Assembly: GCA_024743015.1 (NCBI GenBank) | Contig: JANSXJ010000011.1 | Span: 1 to 21,970, forward strand | Reading direction: 5' to 3' | Source of the DNA: Hyphomonas sp. | Lineage (GTDB): Bacteria > Pseudomonadota > Alphaproteobacteria > Caulobacterales > Hyphomonadaceae | DNA: 21,970 bases | Position numbers and translations under genes: made by a program | Part shown: piece by piece, positions 14,546 through 21,663 of the stretch | Numbering within the stretch: position 1 is the first letter of the stretch | How the letters are laid out: each line of letters begins with the position of its first letter | The notes under the pieces: generated by a model | Told to the model about the DNA's origin: nothing | The model's database searches: none | The model's input: the letters and a program-made list of their open reading frames with translations, nothing else

Positions 14546-15490
14546 TCAGTCTGCAGCTTTCATAAAGCGGTCGAACCAGGCGATCATGCGTTCGGGGTTT
14601 TGGCCGAAATAGTTGTAGCCATCGAACCGGCGTGACGTGCCTTCGATCCAGAACAATTCTTTTTCGTTGCTGCCGAGCAGATCGAAGCTCTTCTGTCCGT
14701 CTTCGGGCGTGGTCCACGCATCGTCCTTCACCTGCACAATGAATGTGGGGACCTTCACATCGGCAGCAAACAGATGCGGACTCATCTCGGCATTGGCAAA
14801 ACCGCCCAGCTTCTTCTGTTCGAAATCAAGCGTGTCGAGATGATCGCCCACGCCCTGGAGCGTTGCGAAACGCCCCATCAGCGCCGTCATCGAGACGACC
14901 AATGGGCTCAGCATGCAGCGGACGTTTTCAAACAGTTCGGGCCGGCGTGACATCGCTTCATATTGTGCGTTGCCGCCGGTGCACTGGCTGTACAGGCCGA
15001 GCGTCATTTTCGACAGGCGCGGATGGGCATCGACATAGGTCTTGGCGCCCACGCAATCGCGCCATTCATAGCGGCCGATGCCGCAAACGCCGCCATTGGC
15101 AGCGCCTGAGGTGCCGTGATTGCGCAGATCGTACGCGAGCACATTGTAGCCGGCGCGCGCCAGATGGGCGATATGAGCGACAAAGTCGATCTCGATATCG
15201 TCGACGCCGCTCCATGGCTCGCCCCAATGGCCGGTGAAGCCAGACCGGCTCATTGGCATGGGATGGTTCATTATGATCAGCTTGCCGCTTTCGCCGCCTA
15301 CTGCCGGCACATACCAGCCTTCGAGCGGCGTGCCATCATCCGAGGCAAAATAGACGTCCTCCCACGCGGTGATGCCGTGGTCGGTTGGCGTCTTGTGCAC
15401 CGGCGTGCGGAACATGGGCTTGACGGCGAAATTAGCCAGATACTTAACCACGGCCAGCTTGTCTTCGGGGATGATTTGATCGGTCGTCAT
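14546..15490 (-). CDS. Alpha/beta hydrolase with atypical active site
   Basis: 314 residues, no signal peptide, alpha/beta-hydrolase fold. Core markers: strand L-I-I-M-N-H-P-M-P with the oxyanion region, Y-N-V-L-A-Y-D-L-R-N-H-G-x-S typical of esterase/peptidase-like members, nucleophile elbow G-L-Y-S168-Q-C170-T-G-G, and acidic turn V-K-D-D-A-W (Asp256/257). If the elbow is aligned as small-x-Nuc-x-Gly, the nucleophile is Cys170, as in dienelactone hydrolase, with Ser168 at the -2 place. No histidine follows residue 239; the place where the catalytic His is expected reads R-R-F-D-G-Y-N-Y-F. So catalysis is non-classical or weak. It is divergent from an AraC-type regulator that may control it. 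The substrate is not predictable. Confidence 0.85.
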   Translation of the reverse strand: MTTDQIIPEDKLAVVKYLANFAVKPMFRTPVHKTPTDHGITAWEDVYFASDDGTPLEGWYVPAVGGESGKLIIMNHPMPMSRSGFTGHWGEPWSGVDDIEIDFVAHIAHLARAGYNVLAYDLRNHGTSGAANGGVCGIGRYEWRDCVGAKTYVDAHPRLSKMTLGLYSQCTGGNAQYEAMSRRPELFENVRCMLSPLVVSMTALMGRFATLQGVGDHLDTLDFEQKKLGGFANAEMSPHLFAADVKVPTFIVQVKDDAWTTPEDGQKSFDLLGSNEKELFWIEGTSRRFDGYNYFGQNPERMIAWFDRFMKAAD

Positions 15491-15586
15491 GCGTCGCTCC
15501 TGATGTTGGGTGCTTCAGAGCTTATCCAGGGCGGCCACGGTCCAAAATGACACCGGGTCTCAAAGCGATGACGGATCCTCTCAATC

Positions 15587-15601
15587 GTGCGAAAGTCGCA
15601 C
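15587..15601. promoter_or_regulatory. Inverted repeat GTGCGA-N3-TCGCAC upstream of the AraC-type gene
   Basis: A perfect 6-bp inverted repeat with a 3-bp centre sits 54 bp before the preferred start of the AraC-type gene and 97 bp before the hydrolase start. A regulator-binding role in this divergent control region is plausible but unproven. Confidence 0.35.
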
Positions 15602-15654
15602 TGCATTTGCACCTCCAATGTGGACATTTCTCTCACGGGCGGCAGATTGGGCGT

Positions 15655-16545
15655 ATGGAAGACGCTTTGAAAGATCGATTGGCAAGGCTGCGGGCCGAAC
15701 TTGGCGGCTCAGGGCAGACGGGCTTTCTGCCCACACGCTTGGCCTCAGTGCGGCTCTTCTGGTCGGATCATCGGCTGCCGCGCATGCCGTTGGCTTATGA
15801 TCCGGGCATCGCGGTGATCGTGTCGGGCCGCAAAATCGGGTTTCTGAACGGATCGCGGTTTGTCTATGATGCCGGATCGTACCTGGCCGTCGGTTTGCCG
15901 GTCTGCTTTGATTGCGAGACCCATGCCACCCCGGACCGGCCGTTGATCGGCCTTTTTTTGAACGCCGATCAGGCAATGCTGCAAGAACTGTCTGCTGGAC
16001 TTGCGGAGACGCGCGACGCCAGGCCAGCAGGCCAGACCACGCTCGGGGTTGAGCCACTTAAGCTGACAATGCCGATGCGCGAAGCGGTCACCCGCCTGGC
16101 CGATCAATTGTCCGATGACGCCGAAGCACAGCTGCTTTCGCCGGCAACACTGCGGGAAATCTTCTTTCACGCACTCCAGGATCGCCACGGTCAGGCCCTT
16201 CTGGCGCAAACTCGGCCCGACAGGCCCGAGGCGCGCATTGCCGCGCTGTTGCGCCGGATCGAGAGCACAGGAGATCGGCCGCCGAGTGTCGAGGAGATGG
16301 CGCAGGCCGTCGGCATGAGCCCGGCGAGCTTTCACCGCCATTTCCGGGCGGCATTCGGCGCATCACCGCTTCAGTATCTCAAGCTACGTCGCCTCATCCG
16401 CGCCCGAACCTTATTGGCCGATCACGGATCGAGTGTTGCTGAGGCGGCGCATGCGACCGGTTATGCAAGCGCCGCCCAATTCAGTCGCGATTTCCGGACC
16501 TATTTCGGTGAGCCGCCGAGCGCAGTTCATCAAAACGCCGCTTGA
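15655..16545 (+). CDS. AraC-family transcriptional regulator
   Basis: About 296 residues from the preferred ATG at 15655. In-frame ATGs at 15547 and 15568 would add up to 36 residues that lack family similarity and cover a palindrome; no start has a strong ribosome site. The N-terminal effector domain is AraC_N-like: Y-D-P-G-I-A-V-I-V-S-G-R-K-I-G-F, Y-L-A-V-G-L-P-V-C-F-D-C-E-T-H-A-T-P. The C-terminal two HTHs are P-S-V-E-E-M-A-Q-A-V-G-M-S-P-A-S-F-H-R-H-F and then S-V-A-E-A-A-H-A-T-G-Y-A-S-A-A-Q-F-S-R-D-F. In this subgroup the regulator often sits beside an oxidoreductase or hydrolase gene that it activates; here the divergent alpha/beta hydrolase is the obvious target. It is convergent with the LysR gene. 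Confidence 0.9.
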   Translation: MEDALKDRLARLRAELGGSGQTGFLPTRLASVRLFWSDHRLPRMPLAYDPGIAVIVSGRKIGFLNGSRFVYDAGSYLAVGLPVCFDCETHATPDRPLIGLFLNADQAMLQELSAGLAETRDARPAGQTTLGVEPLKLTMPMREAVTRLADQLSDDAEAQLLSPATLREIFFHALQDRHGQALLAQTRPDRPEARIAALLRRIESTGDRPPSVEEMAQAVGMSPASFHRHFRAAFGASPLQYLKLRRLIRARTLLADHGSSVAEAAHATGYASAAQFSRDFRTYFGEPPSAVHQNAA

Positions 16546-16705
16546 TTTGGTTGTTCCGTCGGATCTGAGCAGGCCCGTCTCTGCCCTAAGGCAACTCGTG
16601 GCGGCTAAACGATCATAACGTTTTTTGGGTAGTTTCGGCACGCAGCCGCCGTTCGAATATCAACACGTTGTTTGCCAAAAGCAAGCAAGCTAGTTTCCGG
16701 CCCAA

Positions 16706-17572
16706 TCAGGCAGCTCGCGACTTCAGGAAGCCAAGCATTGACTGCACTTTTTCGGTGCGGTGAAGATCGACATGGGTGACAAGCCAAAGTGCCACGGACC
16801 AAGCCTTGTTTGGCGATGATATGCGGTGAAAGCTCGAGTCATGAGCGGTGTCATGATCGCCAAGAAAACCCAAGCCTATACCGCCAGCAACGGCCTCGTA
16901 ATTCACCCAACGATTGGCCGAATCCAATGCCAATTGCTCTGGCAGGACATGGTCCGCCATCCACCGCGCGAAAGGAACACGCGCCTTCTTGGGTGAAGAG
17001 CCGACGAAGACGTGACCTTCCAGGTCATCCTCGCTTGCCGGTAGGCCATGACGTTCGATGTATTTGTCATGGGCGTAAAGGCTGAAGGTTATGCGCCTGA
17101 AGGGCTGCACAACATAGTCCGGGTGGTCTGGTTTGGGACCCGCACGTACCGCGATATGCGCTTCGCCATATTCCAGCTTGGCGAGATCTTCGCTCGCATC
17201 AATAGACACACGGCAATGCGGGTTTTGAGCTCTAAAGGCTGCGACCGCCCCCATGATCAAGCTGGAAAACGGCGCCAGAATGGTCAGCTTGATCTCGCCT
17301 TCGATAAGGGCTTTGCTGCCGCGCACGCGGCCTGACAGATCATCGATAAGCTCTTCGGTTTTTTGGGCTACGCGCAGCACATCTTGGCCAAGTTCTGTCA
17401 GCGTGTAACCGCGGGCATGACGGATGAAGACCCGTGCGCCCAGTTCCTCTTCGAGCACATCGATATGGCGGTTGACCGTTGCGCGGTGAATGCCAAGTGC
17501 CTCGGCGGCCGCACTGACAGTCCCCAGTTTTGCCACCTGATAGGCCGTGCGCAACTCTGCCCATTTGTCCAT
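16706..17572 (-). CDS. LysR-family transcriptional regulator
   Basis: 288 residues. The N-terminal winged HTH covers about residues 3-60 (A-Y-Q-V-A-K-L-G-T-V-S-A-A-A-E-A-L-G-I-H-R-A-T-V-N-R-H-I, then L-E-E-E-L-G-A-R-V-F-I-R). The effector-binding domain follows, with I-K-L-T-I-L-A-P, A-H-I-A-V-R-A-G and A-V-A-G-G-I-G-L-G-F-L. I place the start at 17572 (M-D-K-W), with GAGCAGG about 5 nt upstream; upstream in-frame starts add non-conserved residues. The HTH reads H-R-A-T-V-N-R-H in place of the common S-Q-(P/S)-A-(V/L)-S-x-x, a mild oddity. It is divergent from the DoxX-like gene with about 110 bp between, the usual arrangement for a LysR protein and its target operon. Confidence 0.9.
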   Translation of the reverse strand: MDKWAELRTAYQVAKLGTVSAAAEALGIHRATVNRHIDVLEEELGARVFIRHARGYTLTELGQDVLRVAQKTEELIDDLSGRVRGSKALIEGEIKLTILAPFSSLIMGAVAAFRAQNPHCRVSIDASEDLAKLEYGEAHIAVRAGPKPDHPDYVVQPFRRITFSLYAHDKYIERHGLPASEDDLEGHVFVGSSPKKARVPFARWMADHVLPEQLALDSANRWVNYEAVAGGIGLGFLGDHDTAHDSSFHRISSPNKAWSVALWLVTHVDLHRTEKVQSMLGFLKSRAA

Positions 17573-17683
17573 GATAGCCTGCTCAATTTCCGCGCATATC
17601 ATGCGGATGACTGCGCGTTGAGAACATTTTTGATGCAGGGCATCTATGTGCTCAACCTCAACAATCAACCAGGGTACATACCC

Positions 17684-18040
17684 ATGAATTATCTATCCAT
17701 CGCCCTGCGCGCGCTTTTGACATTGGTTTTCCTGGGAGCTGGCGGAGCCAAGCTTATTGGCGTCGACATGATGGTCGAAACATTTGGGGAAATCGGTTTT
17801 GGCCAGGGCCTGCGTTACTTCACCGGGATTGTTGAAGTTTTGGGCGCAGCGCTGTTGTGGTTGCCGCACCGACAGATCTTTGGCGCAGCCTTGCTTGGCG
17901 GCACGATGGTCGGCGCCGTGTTGACGCATTTGCTCATTCTGGGCCCATCTGCCGTACCGGCGATCATATTGGGCCTGCTTTGCACCGCTGTCATCTACCT
18001 GCACCGCGACCAGGTTTCTGCTCTGCTTCAGCGTTCCTGA
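17684..18040 (+). CDS. DoxX-like membrane protein
   Basis: 118 residues with four predicted transmembrane helices. The start L-R-A-L-L-T-L-V-F-L-G-A-G-G-A-K-L and the third-helix G-I-V-E-V-L-G-A-A-L-L-W-L-P fit the DoxX/DoxD-like inner-membrane family, whose members are linked to thiol or quinone redox processes and in most cases have no known reaction. The ATG at 17684 is taken as the start because the frame upstream runs through the LysR gene. The ribosome site is weak (AGGG). It is the first gene of the LysR-linked cluster; its stop overlaps the next ATG by 1 bp (TGATG), so the two small membrane proteins are probably made together. Confidence 0.82.
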   Translation: MNYLSIALRALLTLVFLGAGGAKLIGVDMMVETFGEIGFGQGLRYFTGIVEVLGAALLWLPHRQIFGAALLGGTMVGAVLTHLLILGPSAVPAIILGLLCTAVIYLHRDQVSALLQRS

Positions 18041-18546
18041 TGCCGGCTGTCGCAACGAGCCGGGAGACGGAGCGCCTCTCGATTGATGAGGCTGCGTTTG
18101 GCGTTATCTATGGTGCAATCACAGTGATGGGGGTTCTGGTTGCCACAGGAGCGGACGGGCTGAACCCGCTGGTCACAGCCGGAGTGCTGTTCACCACCGT
18201 TTTGGCCGTGGCGCTGGCCAAAGCCTATGCCGACGTTGCGTCCAGCGCTTTGCGATCGGGGCGCAATGCTGACCGAGGCTTGATTGCGAAAAGCTGGGCG
18301 CACAGCCGCACCACGTTGATTGCTGCCAATGGTCCAACGCTTGCCATGTTGCTTGGCGCCGCTGGTTTCTACAGCACACATGTTGCGCTGATCTTGGCGC
18401 AACTGTGCGCCATTGGCCTGCTCTTTTTCTATGGCGCTCGGATCGGCTTACGACTGACTGGGCGCATTGTTCCCGCAATGCTTGGCGCAGCTTTTACCGG
18501 CGGCATTGGGCTGGCGCTGGGTTTGCTGAAGAACGTTTTGCATTGA
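18040..18546 (+). CDS. Small membrane protein of unknown function
   Basis: 168 residues with four or five hydrophobic segments (approximately residues 18-40, 46-65, 100-120, 122-142 and 147-165). A short acidic start, R-L-S-I-D-E-A-A-F-G-V-I-Y-G-A, precedes the first helix. A basic cytoplasmic loop with R-S-G-R-N-A-D-R lies in the middle. I do not recognise the family. The start overlaps the DoxX-like stop (TGATG), arguing for joint production and perhaps a complex. A strong hairpin covers its stop codon and the bases after it, between this gene and the exported-protein genes. Confidence 0.72.
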   Translation: MPAVATSRETERLSIDEAAFGVIYGAITVMGVLVATGADGLNPLVTAGVLFTTVLAVALAKAYADVASSALRSGRNADRGLIAKSWAHSRTTLIAANGPTLAMLLGAAGFYSTHVALILAQLCAIGLLFFYGARIGLRLTGRIVPAMLGAAFTGGIGLALGLLKNVLH

Positions 18547-18589
18547 ACTGCGCGGCTTGCCCGGTTTGCGCGCACAGGCTGCGCGTTCA
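18544..18589 (+). other. Hairpin between second and third genes of the cluster
   Basis: TGAAC-t-GCGCGGC (18544-18556) pairs with GCTGCGCGTTCA (18578-18589) in a 12-pair stem containing one bulged T and one G-U pair, over a 21-nt loop. It begins at the stop codon of the upstream gene. No U-run follows, so an RNA-processing, stability or partial-attenuation element is more likely than a full terminator. Confidence 0.4.
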
Positions 18590-18636
18590 GCGATCTATCG
18601 GATGTGTGCGCAGTGCAGCAAACTGACAGCTTCTGT

Positions 18637-18648
18637 TCCGTTAACGGA
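18637..18648 (+). promoter_or_regulatory. 12-bp palindrome overlapping the ribosome site of the exported-protein gene
   Basis: TCCGTT/AACGGA is a perfect palindrome whose right arm overlaps the Shine-Dalgarno GGAG (18646-18649), 7 nt before the ATG at 18657. It could be a DNA operator or limit ribosome access, or be chance. Confidence 0.3.
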
Positions 18649-18656
18649 GACCTCCC

Positions 18657-19889
18657 ATGAATAAAACGCTTCTGACCTTCCTTCTTTCGACCGCAACGCT
18701 TGTCTCACTGCCAGCCCTCGCACTGGCCGATGCGCCTCAGTCTGCGACCGTCCTGGAGTTTGCCGACCCAACAACTCTGTTCGTGGCAGACAGTGCAGGC
18801 GCGGCCATCCACGCTTACACCTTGCCGGACATGGCACCAGCGACGCGTTCGGCGCCCTACAATTTGGAAGGGTTCAGTCGCACGCTTGCAGTCAGCCTTG
18901 GTGTTGCCGAAGCAGACATCGCGTTCAACGATCTGGCTGTCAACCCAGCTAACCAAGCTGCCTTCGTATCACTGAGCGTTGGTGGATCACCCGCTGTGGT
19001 GATGGTGACGCAAGATGGTGCCATCACGCAGCTTGATTTGACAACGCTGCCTTCAACAAGCGCGCCGCTTGGACTGGCCGCCGAAGATGGCGTGACGTTC
19101 TGGCGTGATATTCCCGCCGCGGCGCTGACTGTGACCGATATGGATTTTTCTGATGGGACACTGTTCGTCTCCGGCCTGTCGACCGGTGAATTTGCCTCAA
19201 CGCTGAACCAGATTGCCTATCCATTTGATGGTGTGGCCCAGAACACAAGCGTTGAAGTCTATCATGCTGTTCATGACCAGATGGAAACCCGTGCACCGAT
19301 CCGCGCAATGGAGATTGTCGACCTTGACGGCGTGCAGACAGTCGTGGCCGCTTACACCTGCACCCCGCTGGTGACGATGCCGACGGCAGAGCTTGCCGAC
19401 GGCGCTCATGTCACCGGCACGACAATCGCCGAGTTGGGCTATGGCAACACGCCATTGGAAGTTCTCTCGTTCACCGCTTACGATATGCAACAGAACGCCT
19501 CGCAGTTCGTTCTGGTCATCAACCGTGAGCTTCAGGCTGATCTGATTTCTCTGGATGCTGTGACCGAAGCTGCCAACGGCCCCGGCCTTACCACCCCTGT
19601 GGCGATGATGTCAGAAGCGGGCGTCGAGACCTCGCAGATTCCGATGAGTGGCGTTTACCAGGCCGCTGATCAGGATCCGCAATTCCTGCTCACGCTCAAG
19701 CGCAACCTTGATACCGGCGCAATGGATTTGGTGTCCTTCCGCAAGGGCGTGTATCTGCGCCTGAGTGACTTCATCTCAGAGTATGATTTCCCCGACTATG
19801 AGTACGCCGACAACCAAGGCGGCGAGGCTATCCGAGGATTTCATAATCTTTTGAAAGCCGAAGAAGGCTTCCCCGATCTGACAGAATAG
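18657..19889 (+). CDS. Exported protein of unknown function, possibly beta-propeller
   Basis: 410 residues. The signal peptide is K-T-L-L-T-F-L-L-S-T-A-T-L and onward, with cleavage after A-L-A at about residue 24. The mature protein is acidic and rich in short strand-turn units such as A-D-P-T-T-L-F-V-A-D-S-A-G-A-A-I-H-A-Y-T, F-S-D-G-T-L-F-V-S-G-L, and A-Y-D-M-Q-Q-N-A-S-Q-F-V-L-V-I. This rhythm suggests a propeller-like beta protein, though I cannot name the family. There is one cysteine in the mature chain (Y-T-C-T-P), no haem-binding CxxCH and no membrane anchor. GGAG stands 7 nt before the ATG. The next gene, also exported, starts 9 bp after its stop, so the pair likely acts together in the periplasm. 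Confidence 0.8.
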   Translation: MNKTLLTFLLSTATLVSLPALALADAPQSATVLEFADPTTLFVADSAGAAIHAYTLPDMAPATRSAPYNLEGFSRTLAVSLGVAEADIAFNDLAVNPANQAAFVSLSVGGSPAVVMVTQDGAITQLDLTTLPSTSAPLGLAAEDGVTFWRDIPAAALTVTDMDFSDGTLFVSGLSTGEFASTLNQIAYPFDGVAQNTSVEVYHAVHDQMETRAPIRAMEIVDLDGVQTVVAAYTCTPLVTMPTAELADGAHVTGTTIAELGYGNTPLEVLSFTAYDMQQNASQFVLVINRELQADLISLDAVTEAANGPGLTTPVAMMSEAGVETSQIPMSGVYQAADQDPQFLLTLKRNLDTGAMDLVSFRKGVYLRLSDFISEYDFPDYEYADNQGGEAIRGFHNLLKAEEGFPDLTE

Positions 19890-19898
19890 GCGAGCACG

Positions 19899-20738
19899 AT
19901 GCGTCTTGGCTCAACACTGATCAGCCTCGCTGCCATTATGGCGGCGGGGTCCTTGTCCGGCCCCATATTGGCGCCTGCGCACGCTTGCGACTTACCCAGC
20001 ACAAGCGTTTCGGATGTCTACCCGACAGGAGAAATGTTGCCGGAAAATCTGCTGCGCTTTTATGTCTATTTCTCCGCCCCCATGGGGCAGGATGACATAC
20101 TGCCCTCGATCACCGTGCTCGATGAAAGCGGCGACCCGCTTGAGGGCGTGTTTCTGAGCAACCGCTATGACCTGTGGTCGGCTGATCGCACACGCTTGAC
20201 GCTCTTGCTTGATCCAGGCCGTGTCAAAACCGGGCTGGCGGCCAACCAGGCGATGGGTCGCGCCCTCGTGGCAGGGCGAACCTACCACTTGCGGATTTCC
20301 CAAACAGCGCTTGATGCCACTGGCTGCGGGCTATCGGCAGCACACTCGGTCTCCTTTCAAGCGATTGATGCTGATGTCACTTCGCCAACACCAGAAGACT
20401 GGGTTCTTAGCACACCTCGCACAGGCGCGCGTGATCCAATAACCGTGACAGTCGATGGCCCTATCGATCACCTATCGCTGGCCTATCGTTTGCGTGTGCT
20501 GAGGCCAGATGGAACTCCGGTGGCCGGCAGTCTTGCGCTTGAAGCTGCGGAGACCATTTGGCGATTCACACCGCGCGAACCATGGGGGGATACTGCCTAT
20601 CACCTTCGCATTGATCCGCTGCTCGAGGACCTTGCAGGCAATCGTATGGACGCTGTTTTCGACCTTGATCTGGGCTCAGGTGCTCCCAGCATGGCGCCAT
20701 CTGATCACCGCATGATCTCGTTCACACCCTTGCCTTGA
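19899..20738 (+). CDS. Exported protein with Ig-like (Big_5/SbsA-like) domains
   Basis: 279 residues with a long signal peptide ending near A-P-A-H-A-C (about residue 30). The Cys just after the cleavage region is not in a good lipobox, so lipidation is uncertain; it could pair with Cys143 (T-G-C-G-L-S). Residues about 38-150 and 160-260 each look like an Ig-like beta-sandwich. The first starts Y-P-T-G-E-M-L-P-E-N-L-L-R-F-Y-V-Y-F-S-A-P-M, typical of Big_5/SbsA-type domains that read P-x-N-x-x-R-(I/F)-x-(V/F)-x-F-S-x-P-M. The second ends L-L-E-D-L-A-G-N-R, another mark of that class. It follows the other exported protein by 9 bp. Its role is unknown; a partner or scaffold in the periplasm is likely. 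Confidence 0.78.
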   Translation: MRLGSTLISLAAIMAAGSLSGPILAPAHACDLPSTSVSDVYPTGEMLPENLLRFYVYFSAPMGQDDILPSITVLDESGDPLEGVFLSNRYDLWSADRTRLTLLLDPGRVKTGLAANQAMGRALVAGRTYHLRISQTALDATGCGLSAAHSVSFQAIDADVTSPTPEDWVLSTPRTGARDPITVTVDGPIDHLSLAYRLRVLRPDGTPVAGSLALEAAETIWRFTPREPWGDTAYHLRIDPLLEDLAGNRMDAVFDLDLGSGAPSMAPSDHRMISFTPLP

Positions 20739-20761
20739 TAGGCACCAACCAAGAGGCATTC

Positions 20762-21409
20762 ATGACATCACATGCAAAGATATTGCCGGTCGAAGATGGC
20801 CCCCTCATTGTGACAGACCTGCCCGCTCTGCATGATGGTGACGGCACGACGATCGAGGCCGGTGAAAAGACAGCGCTGTGCCGCTGCGGCCTGTCAGCAA
20901 AGAAGCCGTTCTGTGATGGATCCCATAAAGCGGCCGGGTTTTCGAGCGCGCCTGAAACGGCAAGCATCCGCAACACGCCGATCACCTATTCAGGAGACGT
21001 GGAGGGCACACAGGTAACCGTGCATTACACGCCGGTTTTGTGCTCGCATGCTGCTGAATGTGTGAAGGCATCGAGTGCGATTTTTGATCCGACCCGCAAG
21101 CCCTGGGTGATGCCGGAACAAGGTTCAATGGCTGATCTTCTGGCGGCGATGTCGCATTGCCCATCAGGTGCGTTACGCTTGGAGGTTGGCACAAGCGAGC
21201 CGCAGCACATGGTCAATGGCGATGTTGATGTGACCGTTGAGCGCAATGGTCCGTACCGGGTGAAAAACGTGGCCCTTGATGCTGAGTTCAATGGCGCCGG
21301 CGCTAGCCAGTCAAAGTATGTCTTGTGCCGTTGCGGGCACTCAAAGAACAAGCCGTTCTGCGACGGATCACATCGCGATGCAGGATGGACTGACGGCTCG
21401 GAGGCCTGA
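20762..21409 (+). CDS. CDGSH-type iron-sulfur protein with a central ferredoxin-like domain
   Basis: 215 residues, cytoplasmic. There are two CDGSH 2Fe-2S motifs: C40-R-C42 with C51-D-G-S-H55, and C189-R-C191 with C200-D-G-S-H204. Each has three Cys and one His ligand, as in mitoNEET-type proteins. Between them lies a divergent ferredoxin-like domain (DUF1271/Fer4_19 pattern): C94-S-H-A-A-E-C100, then F-D-P-x-x-x-P-W-V, then C133-P-S-G-A-L. I choose the ATG at 20762, with AGAGG about 6 nt upstream, over a TTG 27 bases earlier inside the previous gene. It likely carries three clusters and acts in electron transfer or redox sensing. As the last gene of the cluster, it links the two small membrane proteins to redox chemistry. 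Confidence 0.9.
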   Translation: MTSHAKILPVEDGPLIVTDLPALHDGDGTTIEAGEKTALCRCGLSAKKPFCDGSHKAAGFSSAPETASIRNTPITYSGDVEGTQVTVHYTPVLCSHAAECVKASSAIFDPTRKPWVMPEQGSMADLLAAMSHCPSGALRLEVGTSEPQHMVNGDVDVTVERNGPYRVKNVALDAEFNGAGASQSKYVLCRCGHSKNKPFCDGSHRDAGWTDGSEA

Positions 21410-21663
21410 ACCCAAAGGGCCGCCTCTTGCCCATCTCGGCATTCAATTCTCACGTGCAGAGAATGACCGGCTTTCCGCTTAAATTGCTGCCGCCGCTCGC
21501 GGCCCTTAGCCGACCTTGGCTCGCAGTGCGATGCGGGTCTGGAGGTGGCGGCAGTCAGACATAACCAAATGAAGGAAATGCGGACAAAGAGCCCAGCGGA
21601 TAGCTGAGGTTGGTTCGGACTGAGCGGGTATTCGCTCACCAACCCAAGGGACGTTCAAACTGG
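21410..21663. repeat. Intergenic region with widely spaced inverted repeat
   Basis: No gene is visible between the CDGSH gene and the TetR gene, which run towards each other. AAGGGCCGC (21415-21423) and GCGGCCCTT (21499-21507) are perfect 9-bp inverted copies separated by 75 bp. This could be a large hairpin at the 3' ends of two convergent transcripts or an intergenic repeat unit. GGAGGTGGCGGC at 21541-21552 also occurs at 14376-14387. Confidence 0.35.

Noticed and set aside
15547..15654. Earlier starts of the AraC-type gene
   Set aside because: The extra 36 residues lack family similarity and cover a palindrome, but they cannot be excluded because no start has a clear ribosome site.
16600..16650. 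GGCGGCT/AGCCGCC inverted repeat between the AraC and LysR genes, with a T-run at 16621
   Set aside because: The 37-bp loop and only 7 pairs make a terminator weak; the T-run lies inside the loop, not after the stem.
17593..17656. Short inverted repeats (CGCAT/ATGCG and GTTGAG/CTCAAC) between the LysR gene and the DoxX-like gene
   Set aside because: Arms of 5-6 bp with no clear T-N11-A LysR motif; too short to call an operator.
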